In this document: piece by piece, positions 26,134 to 34,695 of the stretch
How the letters are laid out: each line of letters starts with the position of its first letter
Position numbering within the stretch: position 1 is the stretch's first letter
Assembly: GCA_964387795.1 (NCBI GenBank)
Contig: CAYLYP010000004.1
Span: 1 to 64,000 of the forward strand
DNA from: CAYLYP01 sp964387795
GTDB taxonomy: Bacteria > Bacteroidota > Bacteroidia > Bacteroidales > UBA7960
DNA: 64,000 bases
Direction of reading: 5' to 3'
The notes under the pieces: model-generated
What the model was told of the DNA's origin: nothing
Database searches by the model: none
Seen by the model: only the letters and a program-made list of their open reading frames with translations
Translations under genes and position numbers: made by a program

Positions 26134-26628
26134 TTAATTAGAAGACACATCGCCCAAAAGGTTATAAACCATATCCTTCTGTTTGTTTTTGTCTTCAAGT
26201 TCATTTTTAAGGATTTTTTCTGCCATGTCAACAGAAATCAAAGCAATTTCCGATCTGAGTTCTTTGATGGCCTGTTCTTTTTCTGCCTGAAGGCTAAGGT
26301 GTGCCTGTTCCATTACTTTACGGGCTTCTTCCCTTGCTGCTTCATGAGCTTCTTTTATTATTTGCTCCTTTTGCTTTTTGGCCTCCAGGATGATTGCTTC
26401 TTTTTCCTGTAAGCCTTGTTTAAACAAGGAATCTTTCAATGCTTGCATTTCTGATTTTTGCCTGTTAATTTCTTCTGCATCCTCAAGTGACTGCGCTATA
26501 AAAGCCTCTCTTCTCCGAATGGTTGCAGAGATAGGCTTCCAGGCAAACTTCTTTAGGATAAAAAGCACTATACTGAAGGATAGTGTCATCCAAAAAATCA
26601 GGCCAATTCCGGGAAGTATGAGTTCCAT
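26134..26628 (-). CDS. atpF: ATP synthase b subunit
   Basis: Peripheral stalk of Fo. 164 residues: one N-terminal membrane segment (LILPGIGLIFWMTLSFSIVL), then a long charged helix rich in Ala, Glu, Lys and Gln that forms the right-handed coiled coil, with a C-terminal part (SVDMAEKIL) that contacts delta. The order B-E-F-H-A-G is the canonical one. A hairpin with a U-run lies between atpE and this gene. Confidence 0.96.
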   Translation of the reverse strand: MELILPGIGLIFWMTLSFSIVLFILKKFAWKPISATIRRREAFIAQSLEDAEEINRQKSEMQALKDSLFKQGLQEKEAIILEAKKQKEQIIKEAHEAAREEARKVMEQAHLSLQAEKEQAIKELRSEIALISVDMAEKILKNELEDKNKQKDMVYNLLGDVSSN

Positions 26629-26668
26629 AACATGAAATTATTGATTTAACAATTCAAACTGTTCAACC

Positions 26669-26703
26669 AAAAAGCCCGGAAAACAATTCAAATTGTTTCC
26701 CGG
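26669..26703 (-). terminator. Intra-operon hairpin (possible attenuator) between atpE and atpF
   Basis: On the minus strand a stem of 8 + 4 bp (one mismatch) formed by CCGG AAAACAATT and its complement is followed by UUUUU. It begins 12 nt after the atpE stop and ends 40 nt before the atpF start. It could reduce read-through or protect the atpE 3' end. Confidence 0.5.
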
Positions 26704-26715
26704 ACATATAGGTTT

Positions 26716-26979
26716 TTAAACGAAAAGCACAAGTAAGCAGACTACGATTGCAAAAAAGGCTACACCTTCAACAAATGCAGCAGTAAGGATCATGGAAGAA
26801 CGGATATCATTGGCTGCTTCTGGTTGCCTTGCTATGGATTCAAGGGCTGAACTACCTATTCTGCCAATGCCAAGCGCTGCTCCAATTACTGCTATTGCAG
26901 CACCAAATGCTGCGCCCATTTTTGCCCATTGTGCTGCTGCTTCAGCAGTTGTTTGAAGAATAATTGATAAAGTTGACAT
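26716..26979 (-). CDS. atpE: ATP synthase c subunit
   Basis: Forms the rotating membrane ring. 87 residues, two helices joined by the polar loop ARQPEA. The ion-carrying carboxylate is Glu71 in AAFVEGVAFF. Helix 1 has the glycine pattern GAALGIGRIG. The residues after Glu71 (GVAFF) lack the Ser/Thr seen in Na+-binding rings, and helix 1 has no matching Gln, so proton coupling is more likely (inference). Slightly longer at the N-terminus than E. coli AtpE. Confidence 0.97.
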   Translation of the reverse strand: MSTLSIILQTTAEAAAQWAKMGAAFGAAIAVIGAALGIGRIGSSALESIARQPEAANDIRSSMILTAAFVEGVAFFAIVVCLLVLFV

Positions 26980-27022
26980 AACTTTTAAGTTTGGTTGAGT
27001 TTAAAAATGAATTCTTTGTTTT

Positions 27023-28111
27023 TTAATGATGGTGTTCATCAGGAATTGCCATTCCAAAAAATACAGCGCTGAAGAGTGTGAACACATAAGCTTGTATGAA
27101 TGCAACCAACAACTCGATGAAGTTCATTAGTATCATGAAGACCAACGACAGGGGGGATATCGCATAGCCAAACAATAGTCCTACATTATTGCCTAAAATA
27201 AAAATCAAGGCAGTAAAACCCAATATTATCATGTGCCCTGCAGTGATGTTTGCAAAAAGCCTTATCATCAGGACAACAGGTTTTGTTAAGACACCTACTA
27301 GTTCAATGACTGGCATTAATGGAAAGGGGATTTTTAACCACCAGGGAACGCCGGGAGTATTAAAAATATGCTTCCAATACGTCTTATTTGAAGAAAACTG
27401 TGTTATGAAAAATGAAAATAAAGCAAGGACCAATGTAACACTTATGTTCCCGGTAACATTGGCACCTCCGGGGAAAAATGGGATCAAGCCCATGATGTTA
27501 TTGAAAAAGATAAAGAAAAACAATGTCAATAGATATGGTAAGAACCTTTGATATTGTTCCTTGCCAACTCCTAAAATTGCAATCTCATCCCGTACAAACA
27601 AGACCAATGGTTCCATATAACTTTGCAGGCCTTGTGGTGCTTTTAAATATCCGTTTTTTTTGTAATTCTTACCTACGCTCACAAATACCAGGCATAGTAA
27701 GATGCATGAAAAAAACACTGATAATACATTTTTGGTTATTGAGAGGTCTAATAAAAAGTCTTTTTTCTCTTTATCTTCCCAAACGATTTTTCCTTTTTTT
27801 GCCCCTTCTTCAGATATCACATAGCCTTTATAAGCATTATGCCCATGATGGAACCTGCTTGAAAGGAAAACATCTATCCCCTGGTTATGGATAAGGATGA
27901 CAGGAAGGGGTATAGATAAATGATAGTTCCCTTTTGACAAAATATGCCATTCATAACTATCTAAAATATGTTCGATAATCATTCTTCCAGGATCAAAGGC
28001 TTCCTGCCCTGATTCATGGGATGGGTGTTGTGCTTCTGTTTCTGCTTTTAAACCAATAGGGGAAAAGCCACAAAGCAATATAATAAGAGCCAATATCCTG
28101 AATGCTTTCAT
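27023..28111 (-). CDS. atpB: ATP synthase a subunit
   Basis: The stator proton channel of Fo. From Met at 28111 (MKAFRILALIILLCGF) it carries an N-terminal signal-like segment and a ~100-residue extracytoplasmic region before the transmembrane part, as is usual for Bacteroidota a subunits. The essential Arg is in LMIRLFANITAGHM. The last helix ends VFFGMAIPDEHHH. A longer frame to 28174 and a Met at 28117 are possible starts; I prefer 28111 because the signal peptide begins there. Gap to atpE 43 bp. Confidence 0.95.
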   Translation of the reverse strand: MKAFRILALIILLCGFSPIGLKAETEAQHPSHESGQEAFDPGRMIIEHILDSYEWHILSKGNYHLSIPLPVILIHNQGIDVFLSSRFHHGHNAYKGYVISEEGAKKGKIVWEDKEKKDFLLDLSITKNVLSVFFSCILLCLVFVSVGKNYKKNGYLKAPQGLQSYMEPLVLFVRDEIAILGVGKEQYQRFLPYLLTLFFFIFFNNIMGLIPFFPGGANVTGNISVTLVLALFSFFITQFSSNKTYWKHIFNTPGVPWWLKIPFPLMPVIELVGVLTKPVVLMIRLFANITAGHMIILGFTALIFILGNNVGLLFGYAISPLSLVFMILMNFIELLVAFIQAYVFTLFSAVFFGMAIPDEHHH

Positions 28112-28232
28112 TTGCATATCCACATTGAAAATTTGTGATACCAGGCCTAAGCTTGATTTTTTTTGTTTTACCAAAATAATGGCGAAAGTTAATACTTATT
28201 TATACACCAAAAACTCCGCGAAAACCGTAATA

Positions 28233-28631
28233 TTATTTTTTTTTGTCGTTTTTTATTGAGTTTTGTTTTAAAGTGACCTTTATATCAAAAATAAAAAATA
28301 TGACATATAAAAGGAGGAAGTTAATAACAAATGCTTTAGCATCTGATTTGAAGAAAAACATATATGCTACCAGTATAGCCAGATAGACAAAGAAACGCCC
28401 GATTGAAAGGCCAAAATAGGTAGATTGAAATGATCTGACAGTATTAAACCTTTTGGGGTTAAGTAAGATGTATAAGGAAGCAGAAACCGTTGGAAACAAT
28501 AAGAGCAGGTAGGGTGCTACCGGTGAAATCCAGCCTTCAGGGAGAATGAATTTAAGGCCAATAACTGCAAGCAAGGCAATTATTGTAAGGATGATAAGCT
28601 TTGTATAAAAGCTTTTAGAGTTTTTTTCCAT
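28233..28631 (-). CDS. Small four-helix membrane protein upstream of atpB
   Basis: 132 residues with four predicted membrane helices (~10-30, ~38-58, ~72-92, ~98-118) and a Lys-rich cytoplasmic tail. It has no motif I recognise. Its place between bactofilin and atpB is where AtpI-like assembly factors sit in many atp operons, so an AtpI-type role in c-ring assembly is a positional guess only. Gap to atpB ~120 bp. Confidence 0.65.
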   Translation of the reverse strand: MEKNSKSFYTKLIILTIIALLAVIGLKFILPEGWISPVAPYLLLLFPTVSASLYILLNPKRFNTVRSFQSTYFGLSIGRFFVYLAILVAYMFFFKSDAKAFVINFLLLYVIFFIFDIKVTLKQNSIKNDKKK

Positions 28632-28763
28632 ATCGAGGGAAATTCTTTTTTTTTATTTATTTACGATTGAAAACCTGCACATGAATTGGCTCAAAGTACA
28701 AAAAGGACTTCTTTCCAAAATTTTCGGAAAATAAGCCCTTTAGTAAGATGTAGTCAATAATGA

Positions 28764-29168
28764 TTATTTTGATTCTATTTTTGTTACAGATGGTTCAGCT
28801 TTAAAGTCTGATTTATGCTCAGGATTGGATTTATCCATTGAACAAGTTCCTGTAAAAACAGCACCAGGCTCAATAGCAAGTTTATTAATAGTGATTTCAC
28901 CATTAAGCTTTGCGGTAGCTTTAAGCGAGAGAAGTTCAGAAACAACAACCTGTGCTTTGATCTGACCACTGAAGTCAGCATTCTGGCATTGAATTTCACC
29001 TTCAACAATGCCGGTATTTCCAACAATAATCTTGCCTTTGGAACGCACCTGCCCGATAACAGTCCCATCAATACGGATATCACCGTTTGAAATAAGTTCG
29101 CCTTTGATGGTAGTTCCTGCTCCAATCAGGTTTATGGAGGTATGGTCGGTTTCCTGTGTTTTTGCCAT
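28764..29168 (-). CDS. Bactofilin (polymer-forming cytoskeletal protein)
   Basis: 134 residues with the DUF583/bactofilin beta-helix: repeated short strands of the type GTTIKGELISNGDIRIDG, IGQVRSKGKIIVG and GIVEGEIQCQNADFSG. Disordered tails lie at both ends. Bactofilins polymerise without nucleotide and act as membrane scaffolds. It lies between sprE and the atp genes on the same strand and has a good promoter of its own, so it may start the atp transcript. Confidence 0.92.
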   Translation of the reverse strand: MAKTQETDHTSINLIGAGTTIKGELISNGDIRIDGTVIGQVRSKGKIIVGNTGIVEGEIQCQNADFSGQIKAQVVVSELLSLKATAKLNGEITINKLAIEPGAVFTGTCSMDKSNPEHKSDFKAEPSVTKIESK

Positions 29169-29256
29169 GATTACTCAGTTTTTTATCTTTAATATTCAGA
29201 TTGTTCAAATGTGAAGTATTAAAGGTATTTTTTCAATACCTTAAATACACAAAAAG

Positions 29257-29287
29257 CAAATGTATAATAAAAATGACATTTTGCCAA
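29257..29287 (-). promoter_or_regulatory. Promoter for the bactofilin-atp operon
   Basis: Minus strand TTG (29285-29287), a 20-nt spacer and TACATTTG (29264-29257) match the Bacteroidota TTTG-N17-23-TAnnTTTG promoter. The predicted start is ~80 nt before the bactofilin ATG. Confidence 0.6.
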
Positions 29288-29295
29288 TTTACTTT

Positions 29296-31935
29296 TTAAT
29301 TATTTAAATAGTTTTTTTGAAAAAATTCAAGGTATTGCTCCACATTTTTATCTTTATAGAAAAGTGGGTAGTTTTCGACAGAGATAATAAAGTCCTGAAT
29401 ATCACCTTCAGCAAATTTTTTAAAAAAATCTGCCTGATTAATGGCTTCTCTGTATATGAGGCCTTTTTCTTTTCCCTGGAAATTTGAAATCGTAAGGATT
29501 TGTCTTTTGTCGTCAAGAAAAATATTACTCACTGTGAGTTTGTTAAGGCTGTAGTTTTCGGTATTAAAGTCAGAAATATTTGCTTTAAGGGCTCTCATTT
29601 CAACGCTTGATGAGTTAATTATCATCACATAAAAGTGAACAGCCTTAGGGTTCACTTTATAGGGTGAAGGTTTAGCTCCTTGTTCCTCAGGCTTGCCGTC
29701 ATCCGGTGCCCTGACGGGTTCAATCTCCGTAAAAGCTGCGTTTTTACGTTTCCTGTATTCAAGCATGTTTAGGGCAAGGGGAGCAACATCAGTTTCTTTA
29801 AACTCGTTAACAATCCTGTTGAGTTCTTTGTCCATCAGGTTTAAATCGTCCTTGCGTCCCATGGTGATGGCATGCAGGAATAAAAACCTGGCTTTTAAAT
29901 CCGGGTCAATATCTAAAGAATCAGATGTTTTTATAAGTTCAAGCACCTGGTCGTCCTGCTTAAGGTTAAAAGCATCAAAGGTTTGTTTGTAAAGATTGTC
30001 GGCAAAGGATGCTTTTTGGGCAATTTTTTTATAATAATCGGGATCAATAAGGATTTGGGCAAAATCACTTTCAGGAAATTCATTGATGATCCGGTTCTTA
30101 TAAGCTTCAGCCAGGTTGGTGTTGTTTGTGTTTTTATATAATGAATATAAATAATACAAAGCATTTAATTTGTATTCGGTTTCAGCAAAGCGTTTGATAA
30201 GCTCCTCAAATGACTGTATTGCATAAGGGGCTTTTTGCAATTTATCCTGGAAAACAAGGCCTTTGTTGTATAATGCTTTTTCGATTTTAGTATTTGATTC
30301 AGCAAGCTGTTCGGGGGTGGTAGGAAGGTTTTTTAAATAGGTTTGCCTGTTAAGGGGACTGCCCGGGGCTTCATCAGCTCCAAGAGAGTCGGTTTCAATG
30401 CCTTCAAGACTTAGGTCAAAAGCATTTGGGCTCTTTTGGCTCAACCTCCAATTGTCTTCAAGTTTCCTGTCGCCCCATTTGCTCATAAACTCAGTGCGCC
30501 CAAAGGTAATTGTAGATGTATTATAGAAATACCATCCACCCGATTGTGCACCCTGGAGCCCACGGGTATCGTTCTGTGCCATGTTCATCATGGTTTGGCG
30601 TCTCTGCCTTTCTTCTTCCTGACGGCGTTCTTCTTCAATTTTTACTTCCTCAATGATTTTATCAACTATGGCATTTCTTTCTGAAACAGGGAGCGCTGCG
30701 ATACGCTGAAGGCTGTCTTCTTTTTCAATGGTTTGTATGTGCTTTGATAATTCTGAAAGGATTACTTTCTTTTCAACAATGCTTTTAATGTCTTTATAAT
30801 CGCGGGGAAGAAAAACTACTGCGCTGTCATAGTATTGTTGTGCTTTGACAAACTTGTCGCTCTCAAAATGGATCTCGCCAAGTTTTAGGAAAGAGATCCC
30901 TTTCTGTATTGCATTGGTTGTGCTTGTTGATGTTGACAATAAAAGATATTCAATGGCTTTGGGCATATTTTTTTCCCTGATTTCAACCTGCGACATTGCA
31001 TAGTAAATCTGGTCGAAATGATCCTTGTTTTTACTATCGCGCAACATCTTGTTCAGCTCATTTTTAATAAACTTTGAATCCCCGGCACTTTGGTCATACG
31101 ACATTGCAAGGTTTATTTTTGCCTGAAATGCCATGTCAAAGGATGGGTTGCTCTTGATAAGGGAGGTATATGTTTCAATGGCTTTTTTTGAGTTCCCTGT
31201 TTTTTGGTATGACTGGGCAAGGATAAAATACAATCGTTCTTCTATCCGTTTTTTGTTGTTCTTTTGGATTGCAGTGTTCAGATGGGGAATAGCTGCCTGA
31301 TAGTTTTCCTGTTTTAAATAATGGTCGGCATAAGCAAGGTAAAATAAACGTGTTGCTTCAGCAGATGTGTTACCTGCAAGTACGTCCTTCTGTGCGCTTT
31401 CGAGCATGGTCTTTGCCTGGTCATACAATCCTAGTTCATTGTAGTTCTTGGCAATCCATACTTTTGAATCATAAGCGAGCTGGCTCTTATATGTGCGGAT
31501 AATATATTCAAATGTGAGTATTGAAAGGTTGTATTCCCTTTTGTAAAACTGTGCCCTGCCAATAAGATAATAACAATCATCAATCCAGCGGTTATATTCT
31601 ACATTTTTGATGAGCATCGAATGCTTCTGGATGACGATAGAAGCTTTTTTATAAGCTACATCAAATTTAGGGGCAGCAGATTGCGCATTTTGGGCAGTGC
31701 CGTATTTAAAGACTTTTAATACTTCTTCATAATTATCAACATGCAGCTTATCTAATTGGGCAATCCCCTGTTTATAGCTCTCACGCCCGTTGAAATATCC
31801 GTTATATTTTGTTGAAATGCTATGATAGTTCCTGCTTATAAAGGTGTTCTTCTGAGTTGAGCACCCAATGAAGAATAATACTGTGAGAATGGTTCCCGTT
31901 AAAAAGATAAGCCTGTTTTTTTTCATTGTCTTCAT
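29296..31935 (-). CDS. sprE: SprE/PorW-like TPR lipoprotein (T9SS, gliding)
   Basis: 879 residues. A lipoprotein signal (LTVLFFIGCS, Cys ~25) is followed by the segment SRNYHSISTKYNGYFNGRESY, which I recognise from SprE/PorW. Tetratricopeptide-like repeats then run through ~60-400 and ~560-750. A charged Glu/Arg-rich coiled segment lies near 430-455. SprE/PorW is an outer-membrane-associated lipoprotein needed for type IX secretion and, in gliding species, motility. It explains how the three sorting-domain proteins in this window would be exported. Bactofilin follows 127 bp downstream. The C-terminal ~130 residues are not recognised. Confidence 0.85.
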   Translation of the reverse strand: MKTMKKNRLIFLTGTILTVLFFIGCSTQKNTFISRNYHSISTKYNGYFNGRESYKQGIAQLDKLHVDNYEEVLKVFKYGTAQNAQSAAPKFDVAYKKASIVIQKHSMLIKNVEYNRWIDDCYYLIGRAQFYKREYNLSILTFEYIIRTYKSQLAYDSKVWIAKNYNELGLYDQAKTMLESAQKDVLAGNTSAEATRLFYLAYADHYLKQENYQAAIPHLNTAIQKNNKKRIEERLYFILAQSYQKTGNSKKAIETYTSLIKSNPSFDMAFQAKINLAMSYDQSAGDSKFIKNELNKMLRDSKNKDHFDQIYYAMSQVEIREKNMPKAIEYLLLSTSTSTTNAIQKGISFLKLGEIHFESDKFVKAQQYYDSAVVFLPRDYKDIKSIVEKKVILSELSKHIQTIEKEDSLQRIAALPVSERNAIVDKIIEEVKIEEERRQEEERQRRQTMMNMAQNDTRGLQGAQSGGWYFYNTSTITFGRTEFMSKWGDRKLEDNWRLSQKSPNAFDLSLEGIETDSLGADEAPGSPLNRQTYLKNLPTTPEQLAESNTKIEKALYNKGLVFQDKLQKAPYAIQSFEELIKRFAETEYKLNALYYLYSLYKNTNNTNLAEAYKNRIINEFPESDFAQILIDPDYYKKIAQKASFADNLYKQTFDAFNLKQDDQVLELIKTSDSLDIDPDLKARFLFLHAITMGRKDDLNLMDKELNRIVNEFKETDVAPLALNMLEYRKRKNAAFTEIEPVRAPDDGKPEEQGAKPSPYKVNPKAVHFYVMIINSSSVEMRALKANISDFNTENYSLNKLTVSNIFLDDKRQILTISNFQGKEKGLIYREAINQADFFKKFAEGDIQDFIISVENYPLFYKDKNVEQYLEFFQKNYLNN

Positions 31936-31979
31936 TTTACATCCCTTATGGGCTTTACCTACTAATAACTCTTTTTTTG

Positions 31980-31987
31980 CAAAATTA
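31980..31987 (-). promoter_or_regulatory. Promoter -7 element for sprE
   Basis: TAATTTTG on the minus strand, 45 nt before the sprE start; no -33 TTG at the expected distance. Confidence 0.35.
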
Positions 31988-32014
31988 TTATCTTTTTGCC
32001 TCCACTTTTATTTT

Positions 32015-32180
32015 AATCCGTAAATAATTTGTTGTTTAAGGTCGGATGGAACTCCATGTTTGCTGTTTAGAAAAGGGGCTTCGACAGGCTCAGTCAGCTT
32101 TTTCGACAGACCCAGTCAGCTTTCCTGAGCTTGCACATTCTACGGTGGCTGAGCTTGCCGAAGCCACCATGTTTGATTCG
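32015..32180 (+). repeat. Dispersed repeat, copy 2
   Basis: Starts AATCCGTAAATAATTT, continues GGTCGGATGGAACTCC and CATGTTTGC, then holds the inner module CTTCGACAGGCTCAG and its complement-like CTGAGCTTGCCGAAGCC. Related to copy 1 (26032-26121) and inverted relative to copy 3. It lies in the 695-bp gap 31936-32630, which has no supportable gene. Confidence 0.7.
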
Positions 32181-32267
32181 CAAAAATATTCTGTTCATCT
32201 GAATGATGATCAATTTTTTTATTGAAATGTGTTTTTAATAAGCTTTTTTTTGAATCTTGGTAAGAGC

Positions 32268-32299
32268 AAAAAGAGACGCAATTCATCGCGTCTCTTTTT
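32268..32299. repeat. AGAGACGC palindrome (orphan hairpin)
   Basis: A 12-bp stem AAAAAGAGACGC / GCGTCTCTTTTT with loop AATTCATC. T-runs lie on both sides, so it could terminate in either direction, but the nearest gene end is over 300 bp away. It is more likely a dispersed palindrome that can also act as a terminator. Confidence 0.6.
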
Positions 32300-32630
32300 T
32301 AATGCTAATAATAAAAAACACCTTTTTTTGAGTTTCAACCTGATTAATGTGTTAAAAAGCTTTCTTTTTTATCATCCATACATGTTTTAAAAGAATAAGG
32401 CATGATGGGGATACATGGCTGCTGTTTTTATTGTTTTTTTTAAATTATTAGCAGATATACATGGATAATGATGCTTTTTCGTTTTATTCACTAACAGGCT
32501 TAATCCACCTTTGTCTCTTTTCTTTTTGACTATTCAAAATATTTAAGAATTAAAAAGCATTAAGCTTTTTTTGTTTTCATGGGTTTATTATACTCTTTCA
32601 ATAATATTGGTGAAAAGCATGAGTGGTCCT

Positions 32631-33143
32631 TTACTTTATTAGTTGCGAATTTAAAATACATGTCGCAGCTTTTGTAATGGTTTTGGCATCTTTTGGTTTA
32701 ATGGTTACCTGTTTATATAGCCTGCCCCAAAAAATACGTATTGCAGTTGTCTTATATTGAGAAATCGCAGTAATTTTATCTAAATCAGCATAATAGGCAG
32801 CCTGATAATAGGAGAGAACCCCATATTCATTTGCAGTTGCTACAGGTAGCGCTGTTTCTATTGCTGATAAACAAATTGGTTCATGTCCCTCTAAGGCAAT
32901 CATTATTGTATCACCTTTATTGATAACATCTTCTGTTATCCCTGCTAATACGATATCAATACCAACCCAGAAGGTTTCTTCGGATCTGTAAAAATCAATT
33001 TTCCAGGCTTTACCAATGGTAGCTCTCTTAGCTATTGTTTGCTTTCCTGTAAATGCATCTGTTTTGTCATAATCAAATTTGCATTTTTGAGCGTCCACTG
33101 TTAGAGAGGCTAAAATCATCAGAACAAATACTAATCTTTTCAT
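32631..33143 (-). CDS. Exported hypothetical protein
   Basis: 170 residues with a signal peptide (MKRLVFVLMILASLTVDAQ; cleavage after DAQ). The mature protein alternates short hydrophobic strands with polar turns and contains YKTTAIRIFWGR and VTIKPKDAKTI, suggesting a compact beta fold. I do not recognise a family. It lies 122 bp downstream of another exported hypothetical gene on the same strand, inside the segment bounded by inverted repeat copies. Confidence 0.6.
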   Translation of the reverse strand: MKRLVFVLMILASLTVDAQKCKFDYDKTDAFTGKQTIAKRATIGKAWKIDFYRSEETFWVGIDIVLAGITEDVINKGDTIMIALEGHEPICLSAIETALPVATANEYGVLSYYQAAYYADLDKITAISQYKTTAIRIFWGRLYKQVTIKPKDAKTITKAATCILNSQLIK

Positions 33144-33264
33144 AATGTTGTTGTTTAAGTTTAAATACTATGTTTTGATTCAATCTATTATTCTTGTTTA
33201 GGAAAAAAATATCAAAATCAGGCATTTCTGAGAAAAATGTTTTATGTTTTTTTGCTTGAAAAAC

Positions 33265-33942
33265 TTAAAAACTCCTCCCAAACTTTATACTGAACAGATA
33301 AAATACATCTGGTAATTTACCAAGAAGCATTGGATTGAACCTTGCACCGAAGTTAAAACCATCTCTTGTGATATATTCAAATCCAATTGGAAATTCAAAG
33401 GTAATTGATTTTGGTTCAGAATGCCACAAATCGCTTGAATAATACCCATAATTATTTGAATAGTTTATTTTTCCAATTTGAATGCCTAAAAAGGGGGTAA
33501 ACCTGGTTTCTGAATGAGTTGTGTTTAGATAATAACGTGGCCCAACTGAGTAATATAAATTCTGTTCAAAATCAAAGCCGGCATTACAGCTAATGGTTAT
33601 AAATGGCTTTATAAAATAATTAAATTCTGCATCAATTTTAATCATATCGTAATCATCGGGATGTGTTGAAAATACCAGCCCAATATTATACGGGTTGATT
33701 TTACGAGGGTTTAAACTCCCAAAGTCTTCAACAATGCCATTTTTATATTCAATCCTTAAAACATTGTTTTTATTTATCACTTTGATTGGCATATTTGCTT
33801 CCTGATATACAAGGTTCTCACGTCCAATTTCTATGATTTGGGCATTTATGGTGTCTCTTTTCAAGAAAATCAAATCCTGCGATTGTGCATTCATTTGCAT
33901 AAAAATCATCAGGCAAGGGATAAGGTAAACGAGTTTTTTCAT
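33265..33942 (-). CDS. Exported protein, probable outer-membrane beta-barrel
   Basis: 225 residues, signal peptide MKKLVYLIPCLMIFMQMNAQ. A short N-terminal domain (~20-75, INAQIIEIGRENLVYQEANMPIKVINKNNV) resembles a small beta domain. Residues ~85-225 show alternating strands with aromatic ends and finish FSIKFGRSF, the terminal aromatic typical of barrel proteins. Function unknown. It overlaps the preceding small ORF by 4 bp. Confidence 0.6.
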   Translation of the reverse strand: MKKLVYLIPCLMIFMQMNAQSQDLIFLKRDTINAQIIEIGRENLVYQEANMPIKVINKNNVLRIEYKNGIVEDFGSLNPRKINPYNIGLVFSTHPDDYDMIKIDAEFNYFIKPFITISCNAGFDFEQNLYYSVGPRYYLNTTHSETRFTPFLGIQIGKINYSNNYGYYSSDLWHSEPKSITFEFPIGFEYITRDGFNFGARFNPMLLGKLPDVFYLFSIKFGRSF

Positions 33943-34196
33943 ATTGATTTGGTATTAACTAAGGGGTGCTTTTTTTTTTTGAATAATGATTGTTCTTTTA
34001 AAATGCCCATAAACCTGTCAGATAGGTTGATGGTATTTAAAATAATAATGATTTTGTATAAATGCTTTTTACGATAAAAATCAGGTAACAAATCCAAAAT
34101 TAAAACACCAGCTAAAGAACCTAAGAAGTGCCAGGCTTTTTTTGCAGGCCAAAAATACAAATAATCTTTAAATGTAAATGGCTTATTTTTTTTCAT
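33939..34196 (-). CDS. Small hypothetical protein
   Basis: If real, it starts at Met 34196 (MKKNKPFTFKDYLYFW) and gives 85 residues, Lys/Ile-rich with one hydrophobic stretch (FLGSLAGVLILDLL). Its stop overlaps the start of the beta-barrel gene by 4 bp, which favours a real coupled gene. The longer frame to 34334 runs through a dispersed repeat and is rejected. No family recognised. Confidence 0.35.
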   Translation of the reverse strand: MKKNKPFTFKDYLYFWPAKKAWHFLGSLAGVLILDLLPDFYRKKHLYKIIIILNTINLSDRFMGILKEQSLFKKKKHPLVNTKSI

Positions 34197-34259
34197 TTTT
34201 GAACAAAATATACCCTTAGTTAATTGTCTGTCTGACCCTTTTATGAATTCGTAATGATT

Positions 34260-34375
34260 GATGAAACGAACATGTTTGCTAATTAAATACAGGGGCTTCG
34301 GCAAGCTCAGCCACCTTTCTAAAATAGCAAACATGAAGTTCCATCCGACCTTAACCTAAAAATTATTTACGGATG
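34260..34375 (-). repeat. Dispersed repeat, copy 3
   Basis: Read on the minus strand it starts ATCCGTAAATAATTT, then GGTCGGATGGAACTTC, CATGTTTGC, the inner module GAGCTTGCCGAAGCC, and ends GCAAACATG, TTCGTTTCAT. Both ends match copy 1; the inner module matches copy 2. Orientation is opposite to copy 2. Confidence 0.75.
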
Positions 34376-34596
34376 AAATAGATGCTAAGATAATACATTG
34401 ACAGGTGGGGCAAAATCTTCATGGCATTGATATTGAGCATTGCTTTTATAGTAAATATGAATATAATATCAAATTATAGAGCTGAAATACAGTTAATTAA
34501 TGCAATTGAAATCATTTTCATCCATCATATTTTCCTGACGATTGGCGCCCAATTTCTGAACACTCCCTGAACACTTCCTCAAGATACCATCTCAAT

Positions 34597-34695
34597 GGTT
34601 GAGTCGGGGTTGAGTCGGGGTTGAGTCGGGTTTGAACCGGTTCAAACCCGGCTCAAACCCGCTTTAACTCCGCTTTAACACCGCTTCAACCCTTA
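34597..34695. repeat. Second array of nine 11-bp units
   Basis: Four G-rich units (three GGTTGAGTCGG, one GTTTGAACCGG) are followed by five C-rich units (TTCAAACCCGG, CTCAAACCCGC, TTTAACTCCGC, TTTAACACCGC, TTCAACCCTTA). The total length is again 99 bp. The centre TTTGAACCGGTTCAAA is a 16-bp perfect palindrome (34631-34646). The rest of the gap up to 35106 holds only the M23 promoter. Confidence 0.85.

Noticed and set aside
32268..32299. Terminator of the 32631 gene
   Set aside because: It is more than 330 nt from the stop codon and has T-runs on both sides, so a dispersed palindrome is the simpler reading.
34197..34334. N-terminal extension of the small ORF ending at 33939
   Set aside because: The extension reads through the dispersed repeat (copy 3), so a start at 34196 is preferred.
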